Below are positions 52,206-60,571 of a stretch of DNA of 64,000 bases, piece by piece. The notes beneath the pieces were generated by a model. That model did no database searches, was not told where the DNA came from, and worked only from the letters and a program-made list of their open reading frames with translations. The stretch lies in the NCBI GenBank assembly GCA_903924465.1, contig CAIYBN010000077.1:1-64000 (forward strand), written 5' to 3'. Origin of the DNA: an uncultured Myxococcales bacterium. Its GTDB lineage: Bacteria > Myxococcota_A > UBA9042. Position 1 is the first letter of the stretch. Each line of letters starts with the position of its first letter. Position numbers and translations under genes: made by a program.

Positions 52206-52826
52206 ATGGCGATAGCACCGGAACGCGACGAACGGCTGGAATCCGATGCGCAGGATCAAGCGCTCGTGCTGGCGTACCAGCGCGGCAATGGCCACGCGCT
52301 GAGCGATTTGTACCGGCGCCACAACCGGCGAGTCGAATCCGTTGCGCGCAACCTGCTGGGCGCGTCGAGTGAGCTGGAAGACGTGGTGCAGGACGTGTTC
52401 ATCGAACTGCAGCGCGCGCTCTATCGCTTCCGCGGCGATTCGCGGTTCACGACCTGGCTGCACCGCATCACCGTGAATGTGGCGCTGCAATATCTGCGAC
52501 GCGGTCGGCGCAAGGGCTGGCTGCGGTGGATCGGCTTGGACAACGTCATGGAATCGCAAAGCCGCGCCACGCATACAGAATCTCGCATCGAAGCGCGCGA
52601 CACGTGCCGAGCGCTCTATGAGGTGCTCGGCGAGATTTCCGAGAAGAAGTATGTGGTGTTCGCGTTGTACGAGTTGGAAGGCATGTCGTTGGAAGAAATC
52701 GCCACGACGCTCGACATCGGGGTCAATACCGTAAAATCAAGACTTTTTCATGCGCGACAGGAAGTTTTTGAGGCAGCCCGCGCCCGCGGTGTTCTGCCCA
52801 GCCACGCGCTGCAGGTGATCAAATGA
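52206..52826 (+). CDS. ECF RNA polymerase sigma factor
   Basis: A 206-residue sigma-70 family factor of the ECF class. Region 2 (about 20-90) has DLYRRHNRRVESVARNLLG, DVVQDVFIELQRALYRFRG and FTTWLHRITVNVALQYLRR; region 4 (about 135-190) has ARDTCRALYEVLGEISEKKY and the helix-turn-helix LEEIATTLDIGVNTVKSRLFHAR. ATG 52206 is used; GTG 52197 is possible. Its stop overlaps the following anti-sigma/FecR gene by four bases (ATGA). It probably controls this operon and perhaps the RND pump after it. Confidence 0.93.
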   Translation: MAIAPERDERLESDAQDQALVLAYQRGNGHALSDLYRRHNRRVESVARNLLGASSELEDVVQDVFIELQRALYRFRGDSRFTTWLHRITVNVALQYLRRGRRKGWLRWIGLDNVMESQSRATHTESRIEARDTCRALYEVLGEISEKKYVVFALYELEGMSLEEIATTLDIGVNTVKSRLFHARQEVFEAARARGVLPSHALQVIK

Positions 52827-54085
52827 GAACGACGCTCCAACCTTCGACGCCGACGACGGCGTGTCCGGAAGTTGCGGTTTGGCTGGATCTGCTGGATGCC
52901 CGGCATCGCGAGGCGCCGACTGACGCGCCTTTGCACGCGCATCTGGACGGGTGTGCTGCATGCCGCGCGCTCGCGGATGACGTCCGCCGCTACCAAACGC
53001 TGCTGCTGCGCGGTCGCGCGCCGGGCCTGACGGCGGAACAACGTCAGAGCTTGGACGAACGCGTGCATTTGCTTTCCGGGCGCTGGCAAAGGCCACCGCG
53101 CGTGTCGCCGGGCTTCGTCTGGGGGCTGGCGCTGGCCACCGCGGCGGCACTTGTCTTTGTGGCGGCAAGGCCATTTGTCGAGAAATCCCGGCAGAATCAA
53201 GCCGCATTCCAGCAACTTGTGGTCGACGCAACCGCACCGTCCGTCGACAATCCGGGCGCGGGCGTGGTGACAAGCCTGGTCGAAGGCGACGTGGAAGTCG
53301 CCGCGCGCGATGGCCGCTGGCGCAAGCTGGCGGGTGGCGACACGATTCGTTTCGGCCATCGGCTGCGGACACCGGCGGCGACGGGCCATGGCAGTCGCGT
53401 CGTGGTACCCGGCCGCTTTGAGCTGCAATTGGCGCCGAATACCGAGCTCGATGTGCTGGCCATGGCGGATCGCGATGCGTTCCTGCGGCTGCGACACGGC
53501 GAAGTGGAATGTCAGGTGGACAAGTTGAAAGCCGGTCAGCGCTATGGCGTGATGTTTGCAGGCTTTCGCGCTTCGGTGGTGGGCACCCGCTTTGTGATTC
53601 GTCACGATGACAATGACTCCGGCGTGGCCGTGCAGGTGACCGAAGGCGCTGTCCGCGTTGATCAGGCCGACGATCCGTACGCACCGCCGGGTGACACGTT
53701 GACCACCGTACGCGCCGGGAATCGCTGGCAGTACGCCGGTGGCCGCATGCAGTTGGAGCCCATTCCGGCGACAGCGCCTGCGCACGGGGAGCCGGTCGCG
53801 CCCGCGGTTCAGGCGGAGCCTGCGCTGGCGGTTCCAGCCAACAGTCCGGCAAGTCCCGCAGCGGTTGCCGTCCCAGTTCCGGCGGTGGGCAAGGCAGCAA
53901 CGCGGCCCACCGATCACGCCAATGGACCGGCAGTGCAACACGCCTTCAATTTTCCCGCCGTAACCGCGCTCCAGCCCCATGCGATTGTCATCGAAGTGCC
54001 GCCGCAGCAGATGCCGCCGCCGGATCAAATGCGCGTGCAGCCGCCGAGCCCGACACGAGGCGAAGCGCCGCAATTCGATCGGTGA
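52823..54085 (+). CDS. anti-sigma factor with zinc-finger (zf-HC) and FecR domains
   Basis: A 420-residue membrane regulator. The cytoplasmic N terminus holds a zf-HC motif, H-x3-C-x2-C at His40, Cys44, Cys47 (HLDGCAAC), which anti-sigma factors use to hold ECF sigma factors. One TM helix follows (about 97-115; VWGLALATAAALVFVA). The periplasmic part (about 145-300) resembles FecR: VVTSLVEGDVEV, LAGGDTIRFGHRLRTP, GSRVVVPG, LRLRHGEVECQVD, FRASVVGTRFVI and VAVQVTEGAVRV. A Pro/Ala-rich tail (about 310-420) may span the cell wall. It is coupled by a four-base overlap to the sigma gene. Confidence 0.9.
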   Translation: MRTTLQPSTPTTACPEVAVWLDLLDARHREAPTDAPLHAHLDGCAACRALADDVRRYQTLLLRGRAPGLTAEQRQSLDERVHLLSGRWQRPPRVSPGFVWGLALATAAALVFVAARPFVEKSRQNQAAFQQLVVDATAPSVDNPGAGVVTSLVEGDVEVAARDGRWRKLAGGDTIRFGHRLRTPAATGHGSRVVVPGRFELQLAPNTELDVLAMADRDAFLRLRHGEVECQVDKLKAGQRYGVMFAGFRASVVGTRFVIRHDDNDSGVAVQVTEGAVRVDQADDPYAPPGDTLTTVRAGNRWQYAGGRMQLEPIPATAPAHGEPVAPAVQAEPALAVPANSPASPAAVAVPVPAVGKAATRPTDHANGPAVQHAFNFPAVTALQPHAIVIEVPPQQMPPPDQMRVQPPSPTRGEAPQFDR

Positions 54086-54224
54086 CCGCATCGCGCTCGC
54101 TGTGAATGCCTGACAGCGCTGCGAGATCGCGGGCATTACCAGAACTTCACAAAACGACCATTGACGCTTCGTCGGAATGTGTTTCTCTACCGCCGGGCGC
54201 ACCCCCGCGCCTGGTCTCCTGTGC

Positions 54225-57200
54225 ATGTGGATTGTCCGCCTCGCGCTCCGTCGCCCCTACACGATCGCCGTCCTGGCCGCGCTCATCCTCCTGGGCGGCG
54301 GGCTGTCGATTCGCGCCATGCTCGTGGACGTTTTCCCGGTCATCGACATTCCGGTCGTCGCGGTGGTCTGGCAATACAACGGCTTGCCCGCCGAGGACGT
54401 CGAACGTCGCGTCACCTTCATCTCCGAGCGCAGCTATTCCACGGCGGTCAGCGGCGTGGAGCGCATCGAGTCCAAGTCGATTCCCGGCATCGCGCTGTTG
54501 AAGATCTACTTTCAGCCCGGCACCGACATCGGCGCGGCGATTGCCCAAATCAGCGCTTCCTCCAACACCGCGCTGCGCATCATGCCGCCGGGCATGCAGC
54601 CGCCGGTCATCGTGCAGTTCAACGCATCGAACGTGCCGGTCGCGCAGCTGACGGCGTCGTCGCGGACGCTTTCAGAGGACAAGATCTTCGATTACGGCTT
54701 GAATTTTATCCGCCTGAAACTGTTCACGGTTCCCGGCCTGTCGACGCCAGCGCCGTTTGGCGGCCGGCAGCGTCAGGTCGATGTGGATCTCGATCTCGCC
54801 GGGCTGCAGGCACGCGGACTGTCGCCGGTGGACGTCGTGAACGCGCTGCAGAGTTCGAACCTGATTGTGCCCGCGGGGACGGCGCGGATGGGCGACACGG
54901 AATACAACGTGTTCATGAACTCCAGTCCGCCGCAACTCGCTGACTTTGAGAAAATTCCGCTGCGCATCACCGGAGGCGCGCCGACTTTGCTGGGCGACGT
55001 GGCCAAGGTGCACGATGCGTTCGCCGACCAGACCAACATCGTGCATGTCGATGGCCGCCGCGCGACGTACCTGACGATTCTGCGCAAATCCGACGCGTCG
55101 ACGCTGGCCGTGGTGGATGCCGCGCGCGCGCTGTTGCCGCAGGTGCAGGCGGCGGCGCCGGAAGGTCTGGAGCTGAAGATCGACTTTGACCAGTCGGCCT
55201 TCGTGCGCCACGCGATCACCGATTTGTTGAAGGAAGCCGCGCTCGCGTCCTTGCTGGTTTCCCTCATGATTCTGATGTTTCTGGGGAGCTGGCGCTCGGT
55301 ACTCATCGTCTGCACGTCGATTCCGCTGGCGATCCTGGTCGGTGTCGCCGGTTTGAAGCTGCTCGGCCAGACACTCAACATCATGACGCTGGGCGGCCTG
55401 TCGCTGGCGATTGGCATGCTGGTGGATGACGCAACGGTGGAGGTGGAGAACATCCATCGCAACCGACACTTGGGCAAGCCGCTGACGGTGGCGATCCTGG
55501 ACGGCGCGCATCAAGTCGCGGTGCCGGCGATCGTCGCGACGCTGGCGATTTGCATCGTGTTTTTCCCGGTTGCGCTGTTGGTTGGCCCGTCGCGCTACCT
55601 GTTCGTGCCGCTCGCGCTGGCCGTGGTGCTGTCGATGATGGCGTCGTGGTTCCTGTCGCGCACGCTCGTGCCCGTGCTCGCGCGCATGCTCATGGGCGGC
55701 GAGCACCTGGGCGAGGTACACCTGAGCATTTTTGCCAAGTTGCGGGAATGGACATTCGGCGCGTTGCAGCGCGTGTACGTCTGGTTTCTGGAACTCGTGC
55801 TGCACCATCGGCTGGCGACGCTGCTGATTGCCACGGCGATTGCCGGGATGACGCTGCAATTGCCTGACGCGATTGGCACCGATTTCTTCCCGCAGGTCGA
55901 TACCGGCCTGATGAAGCTGCACGTGCGTGCACCCGCGGGCATGCGCGTGGAGGAGACCGACAAGCTGGTGACCCAGGTGGAAGCCGAAATTCGCCGGACG
56001 ATCCCGACGGCGGAACTGCGCACGCTCAACGCGATGATCGGCGTGCCGCTGTTCTTCAACCTGGCGTTCGTGCAGACGGAAAATACCTCGGGCATGGACG
56101 CGGAGCTGTTGATCGCGCTGAACACCGGTCACGCGCCGTCGGAGAGTTACATGCGGGCGCTGCGGGAGCGATTGCCCGAGCGCTTTCCAGGTTCGACGTT
56201 TTGGTTCCAGCCGGCGGATATCGTCAGTCAAGTCATCAATTTCGGCGTCGCGGCGCCGATCGACGTGGAAATTGAGTGCCGGGACCTGAAGAAAGCGATG
56301 GAGTTGGCTGGCAAGCTGGTGGCCGACCTGCGGACGATTCCGGGCATCGTCGATGTGCGGATTCCGGAGACGCTGAACTACCCGGCGCTGCAAGTCGACG
56401 TGGATCGGCAGCGCGCGGCGGAGTTGGGGCTGGCGCAGCGGGATGTCGCGAATGCAGTGCTGATTGCGCTGTCGTCGAGCGCTCTGGTTTCGCCAAATTT
56501 CTACGTCAATCCCGTCAATAACGTGAACTATCCGGTGGTCGTGCGCGTGCCGTTGGGCGAAATTCATTCGGTGGGCGACCTGCAGCAAATCCCCGTGACG
56601 ACGCCGGCGGCGAGCCAACTGCTGCCGCCCGCCGACGTGCGCAGTCCAAATGCGGTGCCGGAAGCGCCGACCATCCGTTTGGGCAGCATTGCGCAGGTGA
56701 CCGCGCGGACATCGCTCAACCAAATCAGCCATGCGACGGTCCAGCGCGTGCTGCACGTCGACGCGAATCTGGCCGGGCGCGATTTGGGCCACGTCGCGGA
56801 TGCGGTCGACCAGGCGATCGGTCGCCTGGGCACGCTGCCACCGGGCGTCAAGGTGACACTGCACGGCCAGCCTGAAGTGATGCGTGCGTCGTTCAAGACC
56901 ATGAGCACAGGCCTGATTTTGGCGATCTTTCTGGTCTACCTGCTCATGGTCGTGCTGTTCCAGACTTGGGTCGATCCGCTGATCATTCTGACCGCGGTGC
57001 CCGGCGCGCTGGTGGGCGTGCTGTGGATGCTGGCTGAGACCGGCACGACGTTGAATGTGGAGTCGCTGATGGGCGCAATCATGGCGGTCGGCATCGCGGT
57101 GGCCAACGCCATTTTGCTGGTGAGCTTTGCCAACGATTACCGGGCAGAGACGGGCGCAGATGCGCTTGCTGGCGCGCTTGAGGCGGGCCGGACCCGGCTG

Positions 57201-57455
57201 CGGCCCGTGCTGATGACTGCGCTGGCGATGATCCTGGGCATGTTGCCGATGGCGATTGGCCGCGGTGAGGGCGGCGAGCAAAACGCACCGTTGGGCCGCG
57301 CGGTGATTGGCGGGCTCCTGATGGCGACGCTCGTCACGCTTTTCATCGTGCCGGTTGTCTACACGCTGCTCCGGCGCAAGCCGCCGCGGGCAAACGAATT
57401 GGACGCACGCTTCGCCGAGGAATCGGCTGGCGCGGCTGCGGAGGCGATGGCATGA
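54225..57455 (+). CDS. RND multidrug-type efflux pump, inner-membrane component (HAE-1-like)
   Basis: A 1076-residue RND transporter with twelve TM helices. ATG 54225 gives MWIVRLALRRPYTIAVLA; an upstream in-frame ATG at 54177 is less likely. The TM4 proton-relay sequence is GLSLAIGMLVDDATVEVENIHR, with the DD pair typical of the AcrB class rather than the single Asp seen in CusA. Periplasmic loops are shorter than in AcrB, and it resembles the HAE-1 subgroup common in Myxococcota and Planctomycetes. It has no metal-site methionines. The TGA overlaps the start of the adaptor gene by four bases. It starts 139 bases after the FecR-type gene. Confidence 0.92.
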   Translation: MWIVRLALRRPYTIAVLAALILLGGGLSIRAMLVDVFPVIDIPVVAVVWQYNGLPAEDVERRVTFISERSYSTAVSGVERIESKSIPGIALLKIYFQPGTDIGAAIAQISASSNTALRIMPPGMQPPVIVQFNASNVPVAQLTASSRTLSEDKIFDYGLNFIRLKLFTVPGLSTPAPFGGRQRQVDVDLDLAGLQARGLSPVDVVNALQSSNLIVPAGTARMGDTEYNVFMNSSPPQLADFEKIPLRITGGAPTLLGDVAKVHDAFADQTNIVHVDGRRATYLTILRKSDASTLAVVDAARALLPQVQAAAPEGLELKIDFDQSAFVRHAITDLLKEAALASLLVSLMILMFLGSWRSVLIVCTSIPLAILVGVAGLKLLGQTLNIMTLGGLSLAIGMLVDDATVEVENIHRNRHLGKPLTVAILDGAHQVAVPAIVATLAICIVFFPVALLVGPSRYLFVPLALAVVLSMMASWFLSRTLVPVLARMLMGGEHLGEVHLSIFAKLREWTFGALQRVYVWFLELVLHHRLATLLIATAIAGMTLQLPDAIGTDFFPQVDTGLMKLHVRAPAGMRVEETDKLVTQVEAEIRRTIPTAELRTLNAMIGVPLFFNLAFVQTENTSGMDAELLIALNTGHAPSESYMRALRERLPERFPGSTFWFQPADIVSQVINFGVAAPIDVEIECRDLKKAMELAGKLVADLRTIPGIVDVRIPETLNYPALQVDVDRQRAAELGLAQRDVANAVLIALSSSALVSPNFYVNPVNNVNYPVVVRVPLGEIHSVGDLQQIPVTTPAASQLLPPADVRSPNAVPEAPTIRLGSIAQVTARTSLNQISHATVQRVLHVDANLAGRDLGHVADAVDQAIGRLGTLPPGVKVTLHGQPEVMRASFKTMSTGLILAIFLVYLLMVVLFQTWVDPLIILTAVPGALVGVLWMLAETGTTLNVESLMGAIMAVGIAVANAILLVSFANDYRAETGADALAGALEAGRTRLRPVLMTALAMILGMLPMAIGRGEGGEQNAPLGRAVIGGLLMATLVTLFIVPVVYTLLRRKPPRANELDARFAEESAGAAAEAMA

Positions 57456-58573
57456 GACGGCCGTGGTGGCACAGTGTGTTGTTTTTTGCGCTGGGTGCAC
57501 TGGCGCTCGGCGTCGTGTGGCAGGGCGTGAAGCGTCTGGACGCGCGGATGGCAGCGCAGACGGTGGCGGTCAAGCCGGCGGAGAACGGGGGCATTCCTGC
57601 TGTGACCACGAGCGTCGCAAGCGCTTCGCCGGCCACGCGCGTTGTCCATCTCATCGGCGAAGCCCGGCCGTGGTTGACGACGACGGTCTATGCCAAAGTC
57701 AGTGGCTATCTCCATGAAATTCGGGTCGATCGCGGCTCGCGCGTGCACGCGGGCGACATCATCGCGGTGCTGGATGTGCCGGAGCTGGACCAGCAGTGGA
57801 AGGCCGCGAAGGCGGACGCGCAGAACCGCACGTCGCTCGCGAACCGGGCGTCGAAGCTCGCCGAACCGGGTGTGGTCTCTGCGCAGGAGGCGGACACGGC
57901 CAAGTCGGCAGCTGCGGTGGCGGATGCTCAGGTCGCCACGCTGGCGTCGCAGCGCGATTATCGCAACGTGCGTGCGCCGTTTGACGGCGTAGTGACCGCG
58001 CGGTTTGCCGATCCCGGGGCGCTGCTGCAGGCGGCGACTGCGGCGCAAACCAGCGCGCTGCCGGTTGTGCGCGTCTCCGACATCGACAAGCTGCGGGTCA
58101 GCGTGTACTTGAGCCAGGATGACGCGGCGGCTGTGCATCTGGGCGACGACGTGACCGTGAGCGCACCCAATCACCCGGAGACAGCCGTGGCCGCCACGGT
58201 GTCGCGACTGGCGGGCGAGTTGGACGCGCGGACGCGCTCCCTGCTGGCAGAGATCGACGTGGACAACCGCAATGGCCGCTTTTCCGCCGGTGCGTACCTG
58301 GACGTGGCGTGGACCGCGCACCAGACGCCGCGGACGCAAGTGCCAGCGGAGGCGCTCATCGTGCGGGGACCGCAGACTTTTGTGGCGGTGGTGGGTCCGG
58401 ACGCGCACGTGCAACTGCGCCCGGTGCGCGTGCTGAGCCACGACGGCACCACAGCGCGCATCGACGGCAACGTCAAAATCGGCGAACGTGTGGCACTTTC
58501 CGGCGGCGAGGAACTCGTCGACGGCTTGAAGGTCCGGCCAGTGGCGCGCGTTGCGAAGGACGGCAAGAAGTGA
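57452..58573 (+). CDS. RND periplasmic adaptor (HlyD/MFP family)
   Basis: A 373-residue membrane fusion protein. It starts with a TM anchor (VLFFALGALALGVVWQGV), then the barrel-sandwich half YAKVSGYLHEIRVDRGSRVHAGDIIAVLD, a coiled-coil hairpin (about 115-165; QEADTAKSAAAVADAQVAT), the second half NVRAPFDGVVTARFADPGALL, and a beta-barrel (LRVSVYLSQDDAAAVHLGDDV). It should bridge the RND pump and TolC protein encoded next to it. It overlaps both neighbours: ATGA with the pump and GTGA with the channel gene. Confidence 0.94.
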   Translation: MRRPWWHSVLFFALGALALGVVWQGVKRLDARMAAQTVAVKPAENGGIPAVTTSVASASPATRVVHLIGEARPWLTTTVYAKVSGYLHEIRVDRGSRVHAGDIIAVLDVPELDQQWKAAKADAQNRTSLANRASKLAEPGVVSAQEADTAKSAAAVADAQVATLASQRDYRNVRAPFDGVVTARFADPGALLQAATAAQTSALPVVRVSDIDKLRVSVYLSQDDAAAVHLGDDVTVSAPNHPETAVAATVSRLAGELDARTRSLLAEIDVDNRNGRFSAGAYLDVAWTAHQTPRTQVPAEALIVRGPQTFVAVVGPDAHVQLRPVRVLSHDGTTARIDGNVKIGERVALSGGEELVDGLKVRPVARVAKDGKK

Positions 58574-59811
58574 AGCGTCTGGCCGCTTTTCTGCTGCTGG
58601 CGGTGGCCGCTCCGGCGCACGCGTTCCTGTCGCTGACCCTGCACGAGGCGGTCCAACGCGCCCAGGAAACGCACCCGAACGTGCTGCAGGCGTTGACGGA
58701 TGTCGCGCGCGCGCAGGCGCAGTTGGAGCAGGCCAAAGCGACCGGGTTGCCCACGGTGGCGCTGCTGGGACAGCTGACGCAGTTGGACGGGAGCCGCATG
58801 TCGGGCACGACGGTGCTGAGTGCGGCGACGCAAGGCTATGGCGCGCTGGTGCTGACCGTGCCCGTGCTGGTGCCGCAGCGCTGGGTGGCCTGGAACCACG
58901 CGGAAGATGTCGCGACGGTGGCGCAAGCCGCGGCGCAGGACGCGCGCTGGCAGGTCGGTGTCGCGACGGCGCGGCTGTGGCTGTCGCTGCTGGCGGCAGA
59001 ACGGCAGATCGACGTGCTGGAGCGCAGCAAGGCTACCGCTGAGAAGCACCTCGGATTTGCTCAGCAGCGCCGCAAGGGCGGGCTGGGCAATCAGCTCGAC
59101 AACGTGCGCGCAGCCCAGGAAGTGGCACAGGCGGATGCGCTGCTCAAGGCCAATGGCGTCGTGCTCGCCAAAATGCGCGAGCAATTGGCGTTTTTGACCG
59201 GTGTCAACGAGCCGGTGCTGCCGGTGGGCGATTGCCCCATGCCGCAGGCGCTCACGCCGACCCAGGATGTGCCGCCGCCGCGCCCGGATATCCGCGCCGT
59301 CGACCAACGCCTGCGCGCCGCGACACGCATTGTTGCCGACAGCTACGCGGACTGGCTACCGGCCTTGTACGCGACCGTCACGCCGTTCACACAAGTTCCG
59401 TCGCTGCCCACGGTGCCCAACCTCGGGTTGCAGGCGCAGCTCGTGCTGAATATGCCGATCTTCGAATGGGGCGGCCGGACCGGGCAACGTCACGAACGCG
59501 AAGCCGCCGTTGCGCAGTTGGACGCCCAGAAAGCCGGCCTGCTGCGACAAATTGCCGCCGACGAACGCGCTGCCCTGGCCGCCTGGCATGCCGCGGAAGC
59601 CGCGCTTCAAGCGAATAAGGAAGTCGCAAACTGGGCCAACGAAGGCCTCCGCTTGGCGCAGTTGGCGTGGCAAGCCGGCGCGACGACCAATCTGGAAGTC
59701 GTGGATGCAGAACGGCGCGCCCGCGACGCGGCGACTGCCGTCGTTTTCGCCGAGGACGCGGTGCGCCAGGCTTGGCTGGAAGCGCTGGTCGCGCGTGGCG
59801 AATTGCCCTGA
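58570..59811 (+). CDS. TolC-family outer-membrane channel
   Basis: A 413-residue outer-membrane factor starting at GTG 58570, which overlaps the stop of the adaptor gene by four bases. A Sec signal (LAAFLLLAVAAPAHA) precedes two OEP repeats: LHEAVQRAQETHPNVLQALTDVARAQAQLEQAK and, in the second half, QRHEREAAVAQLDAQKAGLLRQIAADERAALAAWHAAEAALQ (both quoted in part by their heptad pattern). Conserved features such as GLPTVALLGQLT and PVLVPQRW (beta strands) are seen. It completes the tripartite pump and may also serve the CusBA pair, which lacks its own channel. Its stop is one base from the convergent HAD gene. Confidence 0.93.
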   Translation: MKRLAAFLLLAVAAPAHAFLSLTLHEAVQRAQETHPNVLQALTDVARAQAQLEQAKATGLPTVALLGQLTQLDGSRMSGTTVLSAATQGYGALVLTVPVLVPQRWVAWNHAEDVATVAQAAAQDARWQVGVATARLWLSLLAAERQIDVLERSKATAEKHLGFAQQRRKGGLGNQLDNVRAAQEVAQADALLKANGVVLAKMREQLAFLTGVNEPVLPVGDCPMPQALTPTQDVPPPRPDIRAVDQRLRAATRIVADSYADWLPALYATVTPFTQVPSLPTVPNLGLQAQLVLNMPIFEWGGRTGQRHEREAAVAQLDAQKAGLLRQIAADERAALAAWHAAEAALQANKEVANWANEGLRLAQLAWQAGATTNLEVVDAERRARDAATAVVFAEDAVRQAWLEALVARGELP

Positions 59812-59812
59812 T

Positions 59813-60571
59813 TCACCGGGCTTCCGCGCCACGCGCCCGCGTCCACGCCCGCATGAACTCACACCATCCCTCACCGCCAGGCCGCTCAGTCCGCCACATT
59901 GGCGCGTGCTTCAATTCCAGCCGCGTCACATCTGCCGTGCCAACCGTCACACCAAAACGCTGCGGCTGCCACAGACCTTCGTCGTTGTGCGAGTCGCCGA
60001 TCGTCGCAATTTCGTGCGGCTGGACCTGCCATCGCTCGGCAATCTTGAGCACTGCAGCACCCTTGTCGGGCAGGTGCGCGCTCAGGTGAATGTGCACGGA
60101 CGACCAGATGAGGTGCACGCCCTGCATTTGCGCCAACCGCTGTAATTCGGCCACTTCCGCGTCGGTGCGGCCATCGCGCTCGAAGGCCAAGTCACCCTCA
60201 CGGGCAAACGCGTCCGCGGTCAGCCGCAGCGGCTTGTCGCCGGCCATTTGACGGGCCACCTCGCGCAGGTGCTCCGTCGGCCGCGGCGGCACCAACAGCT
60301 CCAGCGGTTGATCCGGAATCAGCAGCCGCGCGCCGTTTTCCGCTACCGCCCAGGTCGCGTGCGGCAGGTAGCGCGCGAGCCCAAGCGCCTCGCCGGACGA
60401 GCGCCCGGTCACCAGCAACACACGCAGACCAGCCGTTTCGGCATCCTGCCACGCTTGCAGCACGGACAGCGGAATCCGCCCGTCGACGGTCATCGTGCCA
60501 TCGATGTCGCTCGCCAGCATGCGGATTGCCGACAATTGAGCAGGTGCAAGTTGCGAGAGAGGCTGAGTCAT
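59813..60571 (-). CDS. HAD-superfamily phosphatase (Cof-type, IIB)
   Basis: A 252-residue phosphohydrolase. Motif I is LASDIDGTMT (nucleophile Asp and the +2 Asp), motif II VTGRSSG, motif III Lys in PDKGAAVL, and motif IV IGDSHNDEGLW. The cap is the IIB type, as in Cof/phosphoglycolate phosphatase of archaea and sucrose- or mannosyl-phosphate phosphatases. The substrate cannot be told. ATG 60571 overlaps the TGA of the giant Cys-rich gene (ATGA), so translation is probably coupled, an odd pairing for a cytoplasmic enzyme. Confidence 0.9.
   Translation of the reverse strand: MTQPLSQLAPAQLSAIRMLASDIDGTMTVDGRIPLSVLQAWQDAETAGLRVLLVTGRSSGEALGLARYLPHATWAVAENGARLLIPDQPLELLVPPRPTEHLREVARQMAGDKPLRLTADAFAREGDLAFERDGRTDAEVAELQRLAQMQGVHLIWSSVHIHLSAHLPDKGAAVLKIAERWQVQPHEIATIGDSHNDEGLWQPQRFGVTVGTADVTRLELKHAPMWRTERPGGEGWCEFMRAWTRARGAEAR

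Noticed and set aside
54672..57500. Minus-strand open frame over the RND pump gene
   Set aside because: Shadow frame, Arg/His/Gln-rich, no recognisable domain; the plus-strand RND protein is clear.
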